This document shows positions 1-7,412 of a stretch of DNA of 39,279 nucleotides, in pieces. Source of the stretch: Acidisphaera sp. L21. GTDB lineage: Bacteria > Pseudomonadota > Alphaproteobacteria > Acetobacterales > Acetobacteraceae. A program made the position numbers and the translations under genes. How positions within the stretch are numbered: position 1 is the first letter of the stretch; each line of letters starts with the position of its first letter. The DNA lies in assembly GCF_009765685.1 (NCBI RefSeq), contig NZ_LMUY01000022.1, forward strand, positions 1 through 39,279. Reading direction: 5' to 3'. Below the pieces are notes generated by a model. The model was not told the DNA's origin and ran no database searches. It saw nothing but the letters and a program-made list of their open reading frames with translations.

Positions 1-44
1 CCTAAGGGTCGCCCCCGACGAGCCGGCGCTGGCGCTGTGCGGCG
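1..44. repeat. Terminal direct repeat (circular junction), copy 1
   Basis: These 44 bases are identical to 39236-39279. Because the repeat lies inside a gene that is in frame across the join, it is best read as assembly overlap of a circular molecule, not as a biological repeat. The true molecule length would be 39,235 bp. Confidence 0.93.
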
Positions 45-484
45 TCGACAACCTGCAGGCGCGAGAGCTCCTGGAGGGAGCGGGTTTCGCAAACGTGTTC
101 GAGGCGGGCCTCGGCGACGGCGCGTCTGATTTCCGGCTCATCCGCACTCATAGCTTCCCAGCACCGGTTGGGGCTGCCGCGATCTGGGCGAATCGGAGCA
201 CTGCAGACGTCGAAGAACGGCAAAGCCTACCTTCCGCCTACCGGGACCTTCGCGACCGAGGAAAGCTCGACCAGTGCGGACTGACCAGGCTAGCCGAGAT
301 AGCTGTTGGCGCGCCGTTCGTCGGCATGGTGGCGGCGGCGGTCGTCGTCGCCCAGGTCATCAGGATGACCGTAGACGGAATGAGGCCGACGGTATGCAAC
401 CTCGACCTGACCTGTTTGCAGCACCGCAGCGTCGTCATGCGTGAGGGTAATGATGCGATCGTCTTCAAGACGACAAAGGCTTAG
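1..484 (+). CDS. E1-like ThiF adenylyltransferase, C-terminal part (gene continues from 38364 across the circular junction)
   Basis: This is the 3' part of the E1 gene that starts at 38364. Position 1 is equivalent to 39236, and the reading frame passes the junction without a break. It covers about residues 293-451 of a 451-residue protein. The segment opens in the ThiF fold with a Cys-Gly-Val-Asp-Asn stretch (residues 304-308). Later comes the motif KLDQCGLTRLA, with C383 the best candidate for the catalytic thioester cysteine, followed by a GAPFVG helix and a hydrophobic Ala/Val-rich end. E1 enzymes of this kind adenylate the C-terminal glycine of a ubiquitin-like protein and pass it to an E2 cysteine. 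The partners are encoded just upstream (36953-38362). The gene ends 8 bp before the convergent yhaN-like gene. Family assignment is confident; the catalytic residue is inferred from position and context. Confidence 0.88.
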   Translation, partial: LRVAPDEPALALCGVDNLQARELLEGAGFANVFEAGLGDGASDFRLIRTHSFPAPVGAAAIWANRSTADVEERQSLPSAYRDLRDRGKLDQCGLTRLAEIAVGAPFVGMVAAAVVVAQVIRMTVDGMRPTVCNLDLTCLQHRSVVMREGNDAIVFKTTKA

Positions 485-492
485 GCAACCAT

Positions 493-3400
493 CTACGCAG
501 CAATTTCCCGCGGCAGCTGATGAATTGAAGCCGCACCTGGTTGTAGCAGGTCCAGCAGATGGCGATGGTGTGTGAACAGGATCACCTGCGTCGTCTGCCC
601 GAAGGTGGCCAGCAACTGCAGCGCTGCCTTGGCACGCTCGTCGTCGAAGTTGACCAGCAGGTCGTCGGCAATGAACGGCATCGGCTCGGCCGCCTGCGCA
701 TCCAGCGCGATGGAGCCGAGGCGGAGAGCCAGGAACAGCTGGTCCGTTGTGCCCTCGCTGAGTGCCCATGCCGGGCAGGTCGATCCATCCGAGCGCACCG
801 CGACGATGAACAGCTCGCCCTTGTCACCCTCGTCTTGCTCCAGCCGGGTATAACGTCCGCCAGTCAGCTCATCGAAGAGCAGACTCGCCTTCGCCAGTAA
901 CGGACCTTGCTGGCTGCGGCGGTAGGCCTCGATGCCGCCGCGGAGCAGGGCGTGGGCCAGGCGCAGCCGGATATAGCGCCCACCCGCGTCCTCGATCTCA
1001 GCCAGCGAGTCCTGCACGAGCTGAGCTGGGCCCGCCACGTCCTGGCCCTGCTCCATCGTCTGCAACTGCTGGCGGACCTGCACCAGGTCGCCGGCCGCGG
1101 CATTGGCCTCCGTGTCCAGCACCGCCATGCGCTCGCCAATCGCGTGCAACCGGCCAGGGATGGCATCGATATCGATCGTGCTTGCTTCCTTCGTCAGTTC
1201 CGCCGCCGCCTTGCCGTCCGCCAGCCCGCGCAGCGCTACGTCCCGCTCTCCTCGCCGACGCAGCAAGGCGGAACGCGCCGTCTCCCCCTCGATCACCGTG
1301 CGAAGCCCGGAATCGTCCTCGGCGGCGGCGGCACGGCGCAGCACGGTCAGCGTTTCCATGGCATCCGTTTCCGCCTGGACCGAAGCTGCCATTGCGTCCA
1401 CGCGTTTCGAGCGCGCCTCGCCCAGCCGGGTCCGTTCTGTCCCAGCCTCTGTCGCACTGTGCGACCTTTGGACAAGCTCGCGCAGCAGGGTTTCAGACAA
1501 CGGCAGATCCAGCCGTGCCGCGAGACCTGCTAACGCGAAATCATGGGCCTCGGCGGCCTCCCGCATCTCCGTCACACGAAGCTCGAACCCACGCCACCGC
1601 TCCAGTTCCTTGTCCAGCTCCCCCCAGGTGGTCAGCAGCTCGGTCACGAGGGCAGGGTCGGCGCTGGGCGGAAGGCCTAGCCGATCCGCGACAGGTGTCC
1701 ATTCCATCATCCAGTCCGATGCGTCGTCCGCGACCACGCCCTGTTCGCGACGAGCCTTTGCCAGGTCTTTCCCGGCCTTCTCGGCCCGCGCAACCGCGGC
1801 AAGGCGTTCCGCTCGCTGTGCGTCGAGCTGTTGGAGGCGCTTCGTTCCTTGCCTCAGTAGCCCGGCAAGTCCGTCTCCACTGCCGGGCGGGAGCAGCTGG
1901 GACAGGCGTGTACGCAGCGTCGCCTCCTGCTCCGCCAGGCGGCCATGGTCCGCGGCAGCCTTATGCGCGTCCTTAGCGGCCGCCAAGACCAATGCGCGGT
2001 CGCGCACCCATTCCCGCATCGGCGCCGGTTCCTGCGGCACAACACTGGCCGAGCGCCATACAGCGTGCCAGGCAACCTCGGCGTCCTGAGCCGCATGGCG
2101 TGCCGCATCCAGGTTCGGCAGCAGGGCGTGCCGCTCTTCCGCCAGTTGCCCCGCCTTGATCCGAAGGCGCTCCCACTCCTGGACGCGCGCGAGTTCGCGA
2201 TGCCGGGCGTCCATCAACCCGTCGGCCTGGCGGAGTAGGCTTTCGACCATATCCGGCAAATCCGGCGGGATGACAGGGCCGCCGGCGTGGAGCCCGCGTC
2301 GCAGTTCGGTCCAGGCCGCATCACGGCGGGTCCGAACCTCAAGGATAGCATCCTCCGTGGGTAGGGCTTCCCCGGCTTCGAGGCGGTGCATGCCAGCCTG
2401 GCACGTAGCGGCCGCCTCGGCATTGGTCGCCACGGCGTCCTCTGCTGCCTGATGCAGCTCCTGCGCCCGTTCCATAGCCGTCCCGAGCCGCCCAGCCTCC
2501 GCGTCAAGGGGGACGGTGGTCGCCTCCAGCTGCTGTCGGGTGCCGGTCCACAAGGCCAGACGGGATGTCAGCCCATCCGCCTCCGCCGCCGTGATGTCCC
2601 GTTTCGTGGCAGCCTTCGCCAGTTCCACTGTGACCGGGCCTGCGCCACGTACCTCCTCCACCGCGTCCCGCAGCGTCTCCATGCCGTCCGGCTCCGTCTG
2701 GTCCGTCACGGCACCGGCGGCCTCCGCGACTTCCTCCTCCGCCTCCTGCACCGCCTTGGCAGCGGACATCGTCCGCTCTCCGTTGGCGACATGGCGCTTC
2801 AGCAAGGCTTCAGCGGTACGGCGCGTGACCAGGTCCGGCACCCGTTCCCGCAACGCGGCACCGCGTTCCGGCAGCCCGAGGCGCCTCGCCTGGTCCTCGA
2901 CCGCCAGGAGGCTGGCCGACGCCTTGCCCTCGACCCCCAGTAGGTCACGCCGAATGCCGGCGATACGCTCTTCGTCGCGGTCCAGGGCGGTGATCGCCTC
3001 GGCTTCCAGCAGGATCGCCGGGTCGGCGTGCAGGGCGCCAAGCTGCTCGTCAATGGCGGCAATTTCCCCCTCCTCCCGGGCACGGTCGCGCCCGGACTGA
3101 TCGAGGTTCGTTCGCGCAGCCTCGAACTGCGCCGCCGCGTTGGCTGGAAGCCGGATCGCGGGACCTAGCGTTTCGACCTGGTCCGCGATGTCGGCCAGTT
3201 CTGCCCGGATTGGGGCAGTGGCCCGGATGCGGGAAAGGCGTGCCTGCTCGGTGCGCAGCTCCTGGCGTTCTGCCTCGATGCGCTTGGCTGCCTGCTCCAG
3301 TTCGTCTGCGTGCTTGCACGCAGCCAGGTAGTCCCCGCCGCTCACGCTCCGCTCGGCCACCAGGCGGCGGTTCACCTTGATGGCATCGGCGGCGGTGCTG

Positions 3401-3939
3401 ATGCGGCGCTGGCCCCGCCCATCGCCGAACAGGGTCTTCGCTTCCGTGTCCAACCGCTCGATCGTGGTGCGCAGGCCGTTCAGCCCGGTCTGGGCCGAGA
3501 GGATGGCTGCTCCGGCATCGCCCTGCTCGGCCATAATGGCGCGGCCCGCCTTGCGCAGCCGCTCGCCATCCAGCCCGAACACCTCGTGGAAGCGGTCTCG
3601 CCCGGTGCCAGCCAGGAAACGCCCCAGCGCCGCTTCCGACACCGCACTGCCAGATCCGTCAAGCAGCTTCTCGCGCCCGGTCTTACGGCGGACGAAGCTC
3701 GCCTCGACGCCATCGGCGCCACGCAGGGTGAAGCTCACGCGAGGATCGTCGGGGTGGTTCATACGCCCGCGTCCCCGAGTAGGGAAGCCGAACAGCCCGT
3801 CGCCCACGGCTTCCAGTGCCGTGGACTTGCCGGCCTCGTTGGCGCCGAGCACGACATGCAAGCCGTGCGTGTCGGGGAACTCCAAGAGTTCCCCGCTGAC
3901 ATGACCGTAGCGCTCCAGCAGCAGCCGGGTCAGCCTCAT
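493..3939 (-). CDS. YhaN-like SMC/SbcC-type ATPase
   Basis: A 1,148-residue ATPase of the YhaN (AAA_27, SbcC/Rad50-like) kind. Visible features: a P-loop GANEAGKST at residues 32-40; a long charged, Ala/Glu/Arg-rich middle typical of coiled-coil arms; an ABC-type signature LSEGTTDQLFLALRLG near the C terminus; and a Walker B-like FIADDLL followed by an FTHH switch-like histidine. By family knowledge such proteins work with an SbcD/YhaO nuclease on DNA ends or hairpins. I chose the ATG at 3939 because it overlaps the partner's stop codon by 4 bp (ATGA) and gives the family-typical start MRLTRLLLERYG. An in-frame start 13 codons upstream would add an atypical leader. It converges with the E1 gene 8 bp away. 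Its role on a 39-kb plasmid is unknown: repair, copy control or anti-phage use are all possible. Confidence 0.88.
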   Translation of the reverse strand: MRLTRLLLERYGHVSGELLEFPDTHGLHVVLGANEAGKSTALEAVGDGLFGFPTRGRGRMNHPDDPRVSFTLRGADGVEASFVRRKTGREKLLDGSGSAVSEAALGRFLAGTGRDRFHEVFGLDGERLRKAGRAIMAEQGDAGAAILSAQTGLNGLRTTIERLDTEAKTLFGDGRGQRRISTAADAIKVNRRLVAERSVSGGDYLAACKHADELEQAAKRIEAERQELRTEQARLSRIRATAPIRAELADIADQVETLGPAIRLPANAAAQFEAARTNLDQSGRDRAREEGEIAAIDEQLGALHADPAILLEAEAITALDRDEERIAGIRRDLLGVEGKASASLLAVEDQARRLGLPERGAALRERVPDLVTRRTAEALLKRHVANGERTMSAAKAVQEAEEEVAEAAGAVTDQTEPDGMETLRDAVEEVRGAGPVTVELAKAATKRDITAAEADGLTSRLALWTGTRQQLEATTVPLDAEAGRLGTAMERAQELHQAAEDAVATNAEAAATCQAGMHRLEAGEALPTEDAILEVRTRRDAAWTELRRGLHAGGPVIPPDLPDMVESLLRQADGLMDARHRELARVQEWERLRIKAGQLAEERHALLPNLDAARHAAQDAEVAWHAVWRSASVVPQEPAPMREWVRDRALVLAAAKDAHKAAADHGRLAEQEATLRTRLSQLLPPGSGDGLAGLLRQGTKRLQQLDAQRAERLAAVARAEKAGKDLAKARREQGVVADDASDWMMEWTPVADRLGLPPSADPALVTELLTTWGELDKELERWRGFELRVTEMREAAEAHDFALAGLAARLDLPLSETLLRELVQRSHSATEAGTERTRLGEARSKRVDAMAASVQAETDAMETLTVLRRAAAAEDDSGLRTVIEGETARSALLRRRGERDVALRGLADGKAAAELTKEASTIDIDAIPGRLHAIGERMAVLDTEANAAAGDLVQVRQQLQTMEQGQDVAGPAQLVQDSLAEIEDAGGRYIRLRLAHALLRGGIEAYRRSQQGPLLAKASLLFDELTGGRYTRLEQDEGDKGELFIVAVRSDGSTCPAWALSEGTTDQLFLALRLGSIALDAQAAEPMPFIADDLLVNFDDERAKAALQLLATFGQTTQVILFTHHRHLLDLLQPGAASIHQLPREIAA

Positions 3940-5150
3940 CGCTGCGCGCTCCCCAGGGTGTGGCGCAGGATTTCCCACGCGTCATCGACCAGCAGGGCCA
4001 GCCCTTCCGCCGTCTGCGGCACCTCCACCTCGCTCCCTGCCGGCAACGTGTTCCGCAGGCGGCCGAAGTCGGCCAACAGGCCGGCAGCAGTGGCAGGATC
4101 GGTCAGCGCCGAACGGACCGCCTGCTCGAGTGCCACCATGTCCTCGGCCTGACTAGCCGGCGTCGTTCGAAGCTTCACGGCCTCAACATGGACGTCGGGT
4201 CCGATGGCGGTGGCGGCGGCCCGGCACTGCGCGTCGATGTCCGCCGGGTCGGCCAGCAGGGCAGCATGCAGCGGCGTCTGACCCCTCAGGACGATCCGCA
4301 CGACGACTGGCCGGCCCTCCGCGGCGCGCGCGGCCACGTCGAGCTCGAAGCGGATTATGGTCGTGAGCGCCTCCATGCTGCCATGCCCGCTTGCATCGAT
4401 GTCAGCAACGGCCCAGCGCAGCACGTCCGTTGGCAGGAAGGTCAGGCTGCGGACGCGGTGATCGTCGTCCACCTCCACTAAGGTCGCGCCGCGTGGGCCG
4501 GTTTCCCGCACATGTCGGCCCTGGATGTTGCCGGGGAAGTGGATCCAGGGCGCTTCGTGCAGGGTGGCGCGGGTGTGGATGTGGCCCAGCGCCCAGTAGT
4601 CGTAGTTGCGCGCCAGCAGCGTCCCGACCCGGCAGGGTGCGTAGCGCGCGTGCTGGCCCGGATTCTCCATGGAGCTGTGCAGCAGGCCGACATTAAACGC
4701 ACCCTCGACCCGCTTTGGATAGGATCCAGCCAGCTCTTCCGCTTCCGCCCGGCTTCCGAAGGACTGGCCGTGCACGGCTAGGCCAAGCTCTGGGAAATAG
4801 GCCGTATCGGGCCTGCGGGCTGGTAGAATGGTGACATTGGGTGGCGGCTGCAGGGACTTGGTGATCTGCGATGCAGAATCATGGTTGCCGTGGATGACGA
4901 CGCAAGGGCGGCTCAGGCGCTGCATCTCGCGGGCGAAGAACAGCCCGGTCTCGTAATTCCTCTGCTCCGCGTCGTACAGGTCGCCGGCGATCAGCAGGAC
5001 GTCGGCTTCGTTGGTGATGGCGGCATCGACCAGGTTGGTAAAGGCATCGCGCGTGCAGGTACGCACCAGCGCCTCCAGTTCGGGCTGGCGCCGGGCCATG
5101 CCGGCAAGCGGGCTATCTAGGTGAATGTCGGCAGCGTGGACGATGCGCAT
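3936..5150 (-). CDS. YhaO/SbcD-like metallophosphoesterase (DNA exonuclease subunit)
   Basis: A 404-residue calcineurin-like phosphoesterase. The metal-binding motifs are all visible near the N terminus and middle: DIHLD (residues 8-12), GDLYD, GNHDS and GHIHT. The spacing and the start MRIVHAADIHLDSPL are typical of YhaO/SbcD nucleases. It sits upstream of the YhaN-like ATPase with a 4-bp ATGA overlap, so the two are almost certainly translated together and form a nuclease-ATPase complex like SbcCD/Mre11-Rad50. The ATG at 5150 is preferred; the frame stays open 58 codons further upstream, but that extension is low-complexity and shows no family features. The promoter should lie in 5151-5230, but I could not identify convincing boxes. 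Confidence 0.9.
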   Translation of the reverse strand: MRIVHAADIHLDSPLAGMARRQPELEALVRTCTRDAFTNLVDAAITNEADVLLIAGDLYDAEQRNYETGLFFAREMQRLSRPCVVIHGNHDSASQITKSLQPPPNVTILPARRPDTAYFPELGLAVHGQSFGSRAEAEELAGSYPKRVEGAFNVGLLHSSMENPGQHARYAPCRVGTLLARNYDYWALGHIHTRATLHEAPWIHFPGNIQGRHVRETGPRGATLVEVDDDHRVRSLTFLPTDVLRWAVADIDASGHGSMEALTTIIRFELDVAARAAEGRPVVVRIVLRGQTPLHAALLADPADIDAQCRAAATAIGPDVHVEAVKLRTTPASQAEDMVALEQAVRSALTDPATAAGLLADFGRLRNTLPAGSEVEVPQTAEGLALLVDDAWEILRHTLGSAQR

Positions 5151-5716
5151 GATTGAGACGATAGCGCGGGGGCCGGAAGCGCGAAACGGATAAGGCACAG
5201 AATGCAATTGTTCTTGTCTAGAGTGAGTTCGCCGTGGAGATGAGGCACCGGCCCCGCCGAGACAGTGGTCCGGTCTCTCGTGCGCTGGTGTGGTTTGGCG
5301 ATGTAATGCGGGCGGCGGATGCACGACCCGTCAGAAAGGCTGCCGGGCTGCGCGGCACCATAGGCAGGGCAACGGGGCAAAGCCCCCTCCTCTACCCTGC
5401 GCCTCTTAGGCGCCAGCTCCATTTGCCCCCGCGACGAGGACGCAAGGCTGCACGGGTGCCCCCCCTGCACCAATGCAATTGTGCACGCGTGCACGATACC
5501 CATAAGGGGTTGGATATGTGGGTAAGTGGAGTATTGTCCTGCGCTTGTGCACGTGTGCGTGTGTGCACGTGTGAACGAATGCACAGCTGCGCCGGGTTTT
5601 GTGCACAATGGAACATTGGCACCTGTGACCGGTTGCCCAGGTGCACATTGACCCGCAGCTCCAATTTAGTGCATGTTTGCACGCGTGCCATTGTGCACGA
5701 CTGCGCGGGGCGACGA
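5151..5716. other. Intergenic region between divergent yhaO-like and parA genes
   Basis: This 566-bp region separates the divergently oriented yhaO-like and parA genes. The left part (5151-5470) has a short hairpin around a GCGCC/GGCGC pair near 5400 and no convincing gene, although a plus-strand frame stays open. The right part (5478-5716) is packed with GTGCAC-type repeats, described separately. The promoters of both operons must lie here. Confidence 0.6.
5481..5698. repeat. GTGCAC-rich repeat array upstream of parA (candidate centromere/operator)
   Basis: Exact GTGCAC hexamers occur at 5481, 5489 (together a perfect 14-bp palindrome, GTGCACGCGTGCAC), 5547, 5563, 5601, 5641 and 5693, with further near-matches such as GTGCAT at 5669. 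Another pair, GTGCACgtGTGCAC, lies at 6366-6379 in the last codons of parA, just before the ribbon-helix-helix gene. Such clustering beside a parA gene is the usual layout for a partition centromere or for operators bound by the ParG-like partner. An iteron role in replication is an alternative. The repeats are seen directly; the function is inferred. Confidence 0.7.
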
Positions 5717-6391
5717 ATGGCCGATAGTGATACGAAGGTGGTGGCAATAACGATCAACAAGGGTGGTGTGGGCAAAACCCAGATCACCCGCAGCGTTGGC
5801 GTGGCCGCTGCCGGCGCAGGGCTTGCCGTTGTCATTCTCGACATGGACACCCAGCAGAACTCGACGAGCTGGCGCAAACGGCGACCCAAAGAGATGGTTT
5901 TGCCACTCGTGCAGTTCACGACCGAGAACGACCTGCCCGAGACTATATGCCGGCTTAAAGTCGGAGGATGCGACCTCGTGCTGATCGATACCCCGCCCGG
6001 GCGCAATACCGAGGCACCAGCTGCCGTAGAAGCTGCCGACCTCGTGCTTATTCCCTGCACATCGGAAACGGAGTGTCTTGAGGGCTTACCGCGCACCGCC
6101 CGGCTTTGCCGCACACTTGGCAAGCGTGGGATTGTCGTCCCGAATTTCGTGCACCCGTCAGGGAAGGCCGAAGATGCGCAAATTCGAGGCGTAGCTGAGG
6201 GGAATAAGCTTGAACTGTCGCCGATGAGCTTGCACGAATTTCAGGTGCATCGCGATGGCAGCTTTCATGGCAAGACGGCCCAGGAGCTGGAGCCAAACGG
6301 TAAGGCATCTAAAGAAATCAATGCATTGTGGGAGTGGCTCAGTAACGAGTTGCACCTGGGCACCAGTGCACGTGTGCACAAAAGGGCGTAA
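5717..6391 (+). CDS. parA: ParA-type partition ATPase
   Basis: A 224-residue ParA/MinD-family ATPase. The deviant Walker A motif NKGGVGKT lies at residues 14-21. It is followed by DMDTQQNS and a VLIDTPPG switch/Walker B-like motif. The protein is short and lacks the N-terminal DNA-binding extension of type Ia ParA and RepA, so it resembles type Ib/ParF-like partition ATPases, which pair with a small ribbon-helix-helix partner. Such a gene follows 3 bp downstream. The start ATG at 5717 was chosen because the canonical P-loop then begins about 14 residues in; the frame is open far upstream through the repeat array but has no coding character there. ParA should segregate plasmid copies by ATP-dependent movement over the nucleoid. 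Confidence 0.9.
   Translation: MADSDTKVVAITINKGGVGKTQITRSVGVAAAGAGLAVVILDMDTQQNSTSWRKRRPKEMVLPLVQFTTENDLPETICRLKVGGCDLVLIDTPPGRNTEAPAAVEAADLVLIPCTSETECLEGLPRTARLCRTLGKRGIVVPNFVHPSGKAEDAQIRGVAEGNKLELSPMSLHEFQVHRDGSFHGKTAQELEPNGKASKEINALWEWLSNELHLGTSARVHKRA
6366..6379. promoter_or_regulatory. GTGCAC palindromic pair at the parA 3' end
   Basis: Two GTGCAC hexamers separated by GT lie inside the last codons of parA, 16 bp before the next start codon. They repeat the unit found upstream of parA, so they may be an internal operator or part of the partition site. Confidence 0.5.
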
Positions 6392-6394
6392 CCC

Positions 6395-6799
6395 ATGGCC
6401 AAAAAAGCGACTGCCGCAGAGTTACTCGCCGCCCTTCAGGGGCCAGGCGCCGAGGACGACGACACGCCGCCAGTCCGCATGGCACCGCAGTTGAAGGGTG
6501 TGCCAGCAGCACCCGCAGCTGAAGCAGACGCCCAGGAAGAGAGCAGGGAGGAAAGCCGTGGCGCTAACTCACGCGCAGCCCACGCCGCTCCGAAGCCCGT
6601 CAAAGCGCCGAAGCGCGGTAAGTCAAAGCCGCCGCGTTCGGAGCTCAAGCATATCGGCGGTTACCTGGATGACGAGACGGTCGAGAAGGTGGCGCTCCTG
6701 CGCATCCGCCTGAAGCTCGAAAATTCCGACCTGCTGAAGCTCGCGATAGATGATCTCTACCGCAAGCACACTGCCAAGCGGGCCTTTGGGGACGCCTAA
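6395..6799 (+). CDS. ParG-like ribbon-helix-helix partition protein (putative)
   Basis: A 134-residue protein with a long, low-complexity N-terminal half rich in Ala, Pro, Lys and Glu (residues 1-80). Its compact C-terminal segment begins at KHIGGYLDDETVEKVALLRI, with a beta strand followed by two helices as in ribbon-helix-helix DNA-binding proteins. It starts 3 bp after parA, so the two form an operon. By analogy with ParF-ParG it would bind the partition site, here probably the GTGCAC repeats, and stimulate the ParA ATPase through its flexible tail. It is not a canonical ParB (no ParB-N or KorB-like motifs). Assignment rests on architecture and context, not clear sequence identity. Confidence 0.6.
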   Translation: MAKKATAAELLAALQGPGAEDDDTPPVRMAPQLKGVPAAPAAEADAQEESREESRGANSRAAHAAPKPVKAPKRGKSKPPRSELKHIGGYLDDETVEKVALLRIRLKLENSDLLKLAIDDLYRKHTAKRAFGDA

Positions 6800-7020
6800 A
6801 TGGCCTGAATAGCCAGTAATCGGCCCCAATTCCGAGTCGACTGTGCCGGTAACCGCGCTACGGACGCGATTCGGAGCCAGTACGATATATCCGCATACGA
6901 AATTGTCAAAGGAAACCAAGCGTTTTCAACGGTGAGACGAACAGAGCTCAGATGAGCTAGTAGACAAGACTGCCTTTCGATCCGACAATCGGTCTCTAGA
7001 GAACTGATTCGGGTTCGTTG

Positions 7021-7221
7021 ATGCAGAAAGACACCGCCTCGCTCGATAAAAACACGCTCTACCGGCAGCGCTTGCGCGAGGCTGGAGCGAAGGAAGTGCT
7101 GTTTCAGCTTCCCGACGAGACATTGGCATTCATCGACGAGCTCAAGGAACGCCAGGGCCTGCGGAGCCGCAGCCTTGCGCTATTGCAACTGATCGAACGC
7201 GGGAGAGAAGCGACCCAGTAG
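7021..7221 (+). CDS. Small ribbon-helix-helix-like protein upstream of repC
   Basis: A 66-residue protein. Residues 30-60 (VLFQLPDETLAFIDELKERQ and following) fit a beta strand plus two helices, the pattern of CopG/Arc-like ribbon-helix-helix repressors. It lies between the partition genes and repC and is followed by a strong hairpin. A role as plasmid copy-number or repC regulator is plausible from position only. The ATG at 7021 is used; a TTG immediately upstream is possible. No good ribosome binding site is visible. Confidence 0.55.
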   Translation: MQKDTASLDKNTLYRQRLREAGAKEVLFQLPDETLAFIDELKERQGLRSRSLALLQLIERGREATQ

Positions 7222-7233
7222 GTCACCAAAAAT

Positions 7234-7265
7234 GCGAAAGCCCACCTTGCCGGGTGGGCCTTTGC
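7234..7265 (+). terminator. Stem-loop terminator-like structure after the small ribbon-helix-helix gene
   Basis: An inverted repeat with GCCCACC and GGTGGGC arms around a TTGCC loop, bordered by AAA and TTT, starts 12 bp after the stop codon. The following T run is short, so termination strength is uncertain. Confidence 0.6.
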
Positions 7266-7342
7266 GAAATTCGTGACGGGCCCTACGGCGACCGCTGAGG
7301 AAAATCAACAGTCCCAGCCTAGCCAAGAGACGCCTCATTTGC

Positions 7343-7366
7343 AAGTGAAAATTGCCGTTTTCACTT
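7343..7366. promoter_or_regulatory. Perfect 9-bp stem-loop upstream of repC
   Basis: The arms AAGTGAAAA and TTTTCACTT flank the 6-base loop TTGCCG, 46 bp before the repC start. In RepC-type plasmids the region before repC often carries an antisense incompatibility RNA or a stem-loop that limits initiator synthesis. This structure could be such an element or an operator. The function is inferred from position only. Confidence 0.45.
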
Positions 7367-7412
7367 AAGGGTGAAGCTTGCCCGTCGCGATCCAACCGAG
7401 AGGAGGATTGTG

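Noticed and set aside
5481-5698. CRISPR array
   Set aside because: The repeats are palindromic hexamers at irregular spacing without constant-length spacers, and no cas gene is present.
5234-5716. Open plus-strand frame that would extend ParA by 161 residues
   Set aside because: The extension is low-complexity, runs through the GTGCAC repeats and has no family support. The canonical ParA P-loop position fits the ATG at 5717.
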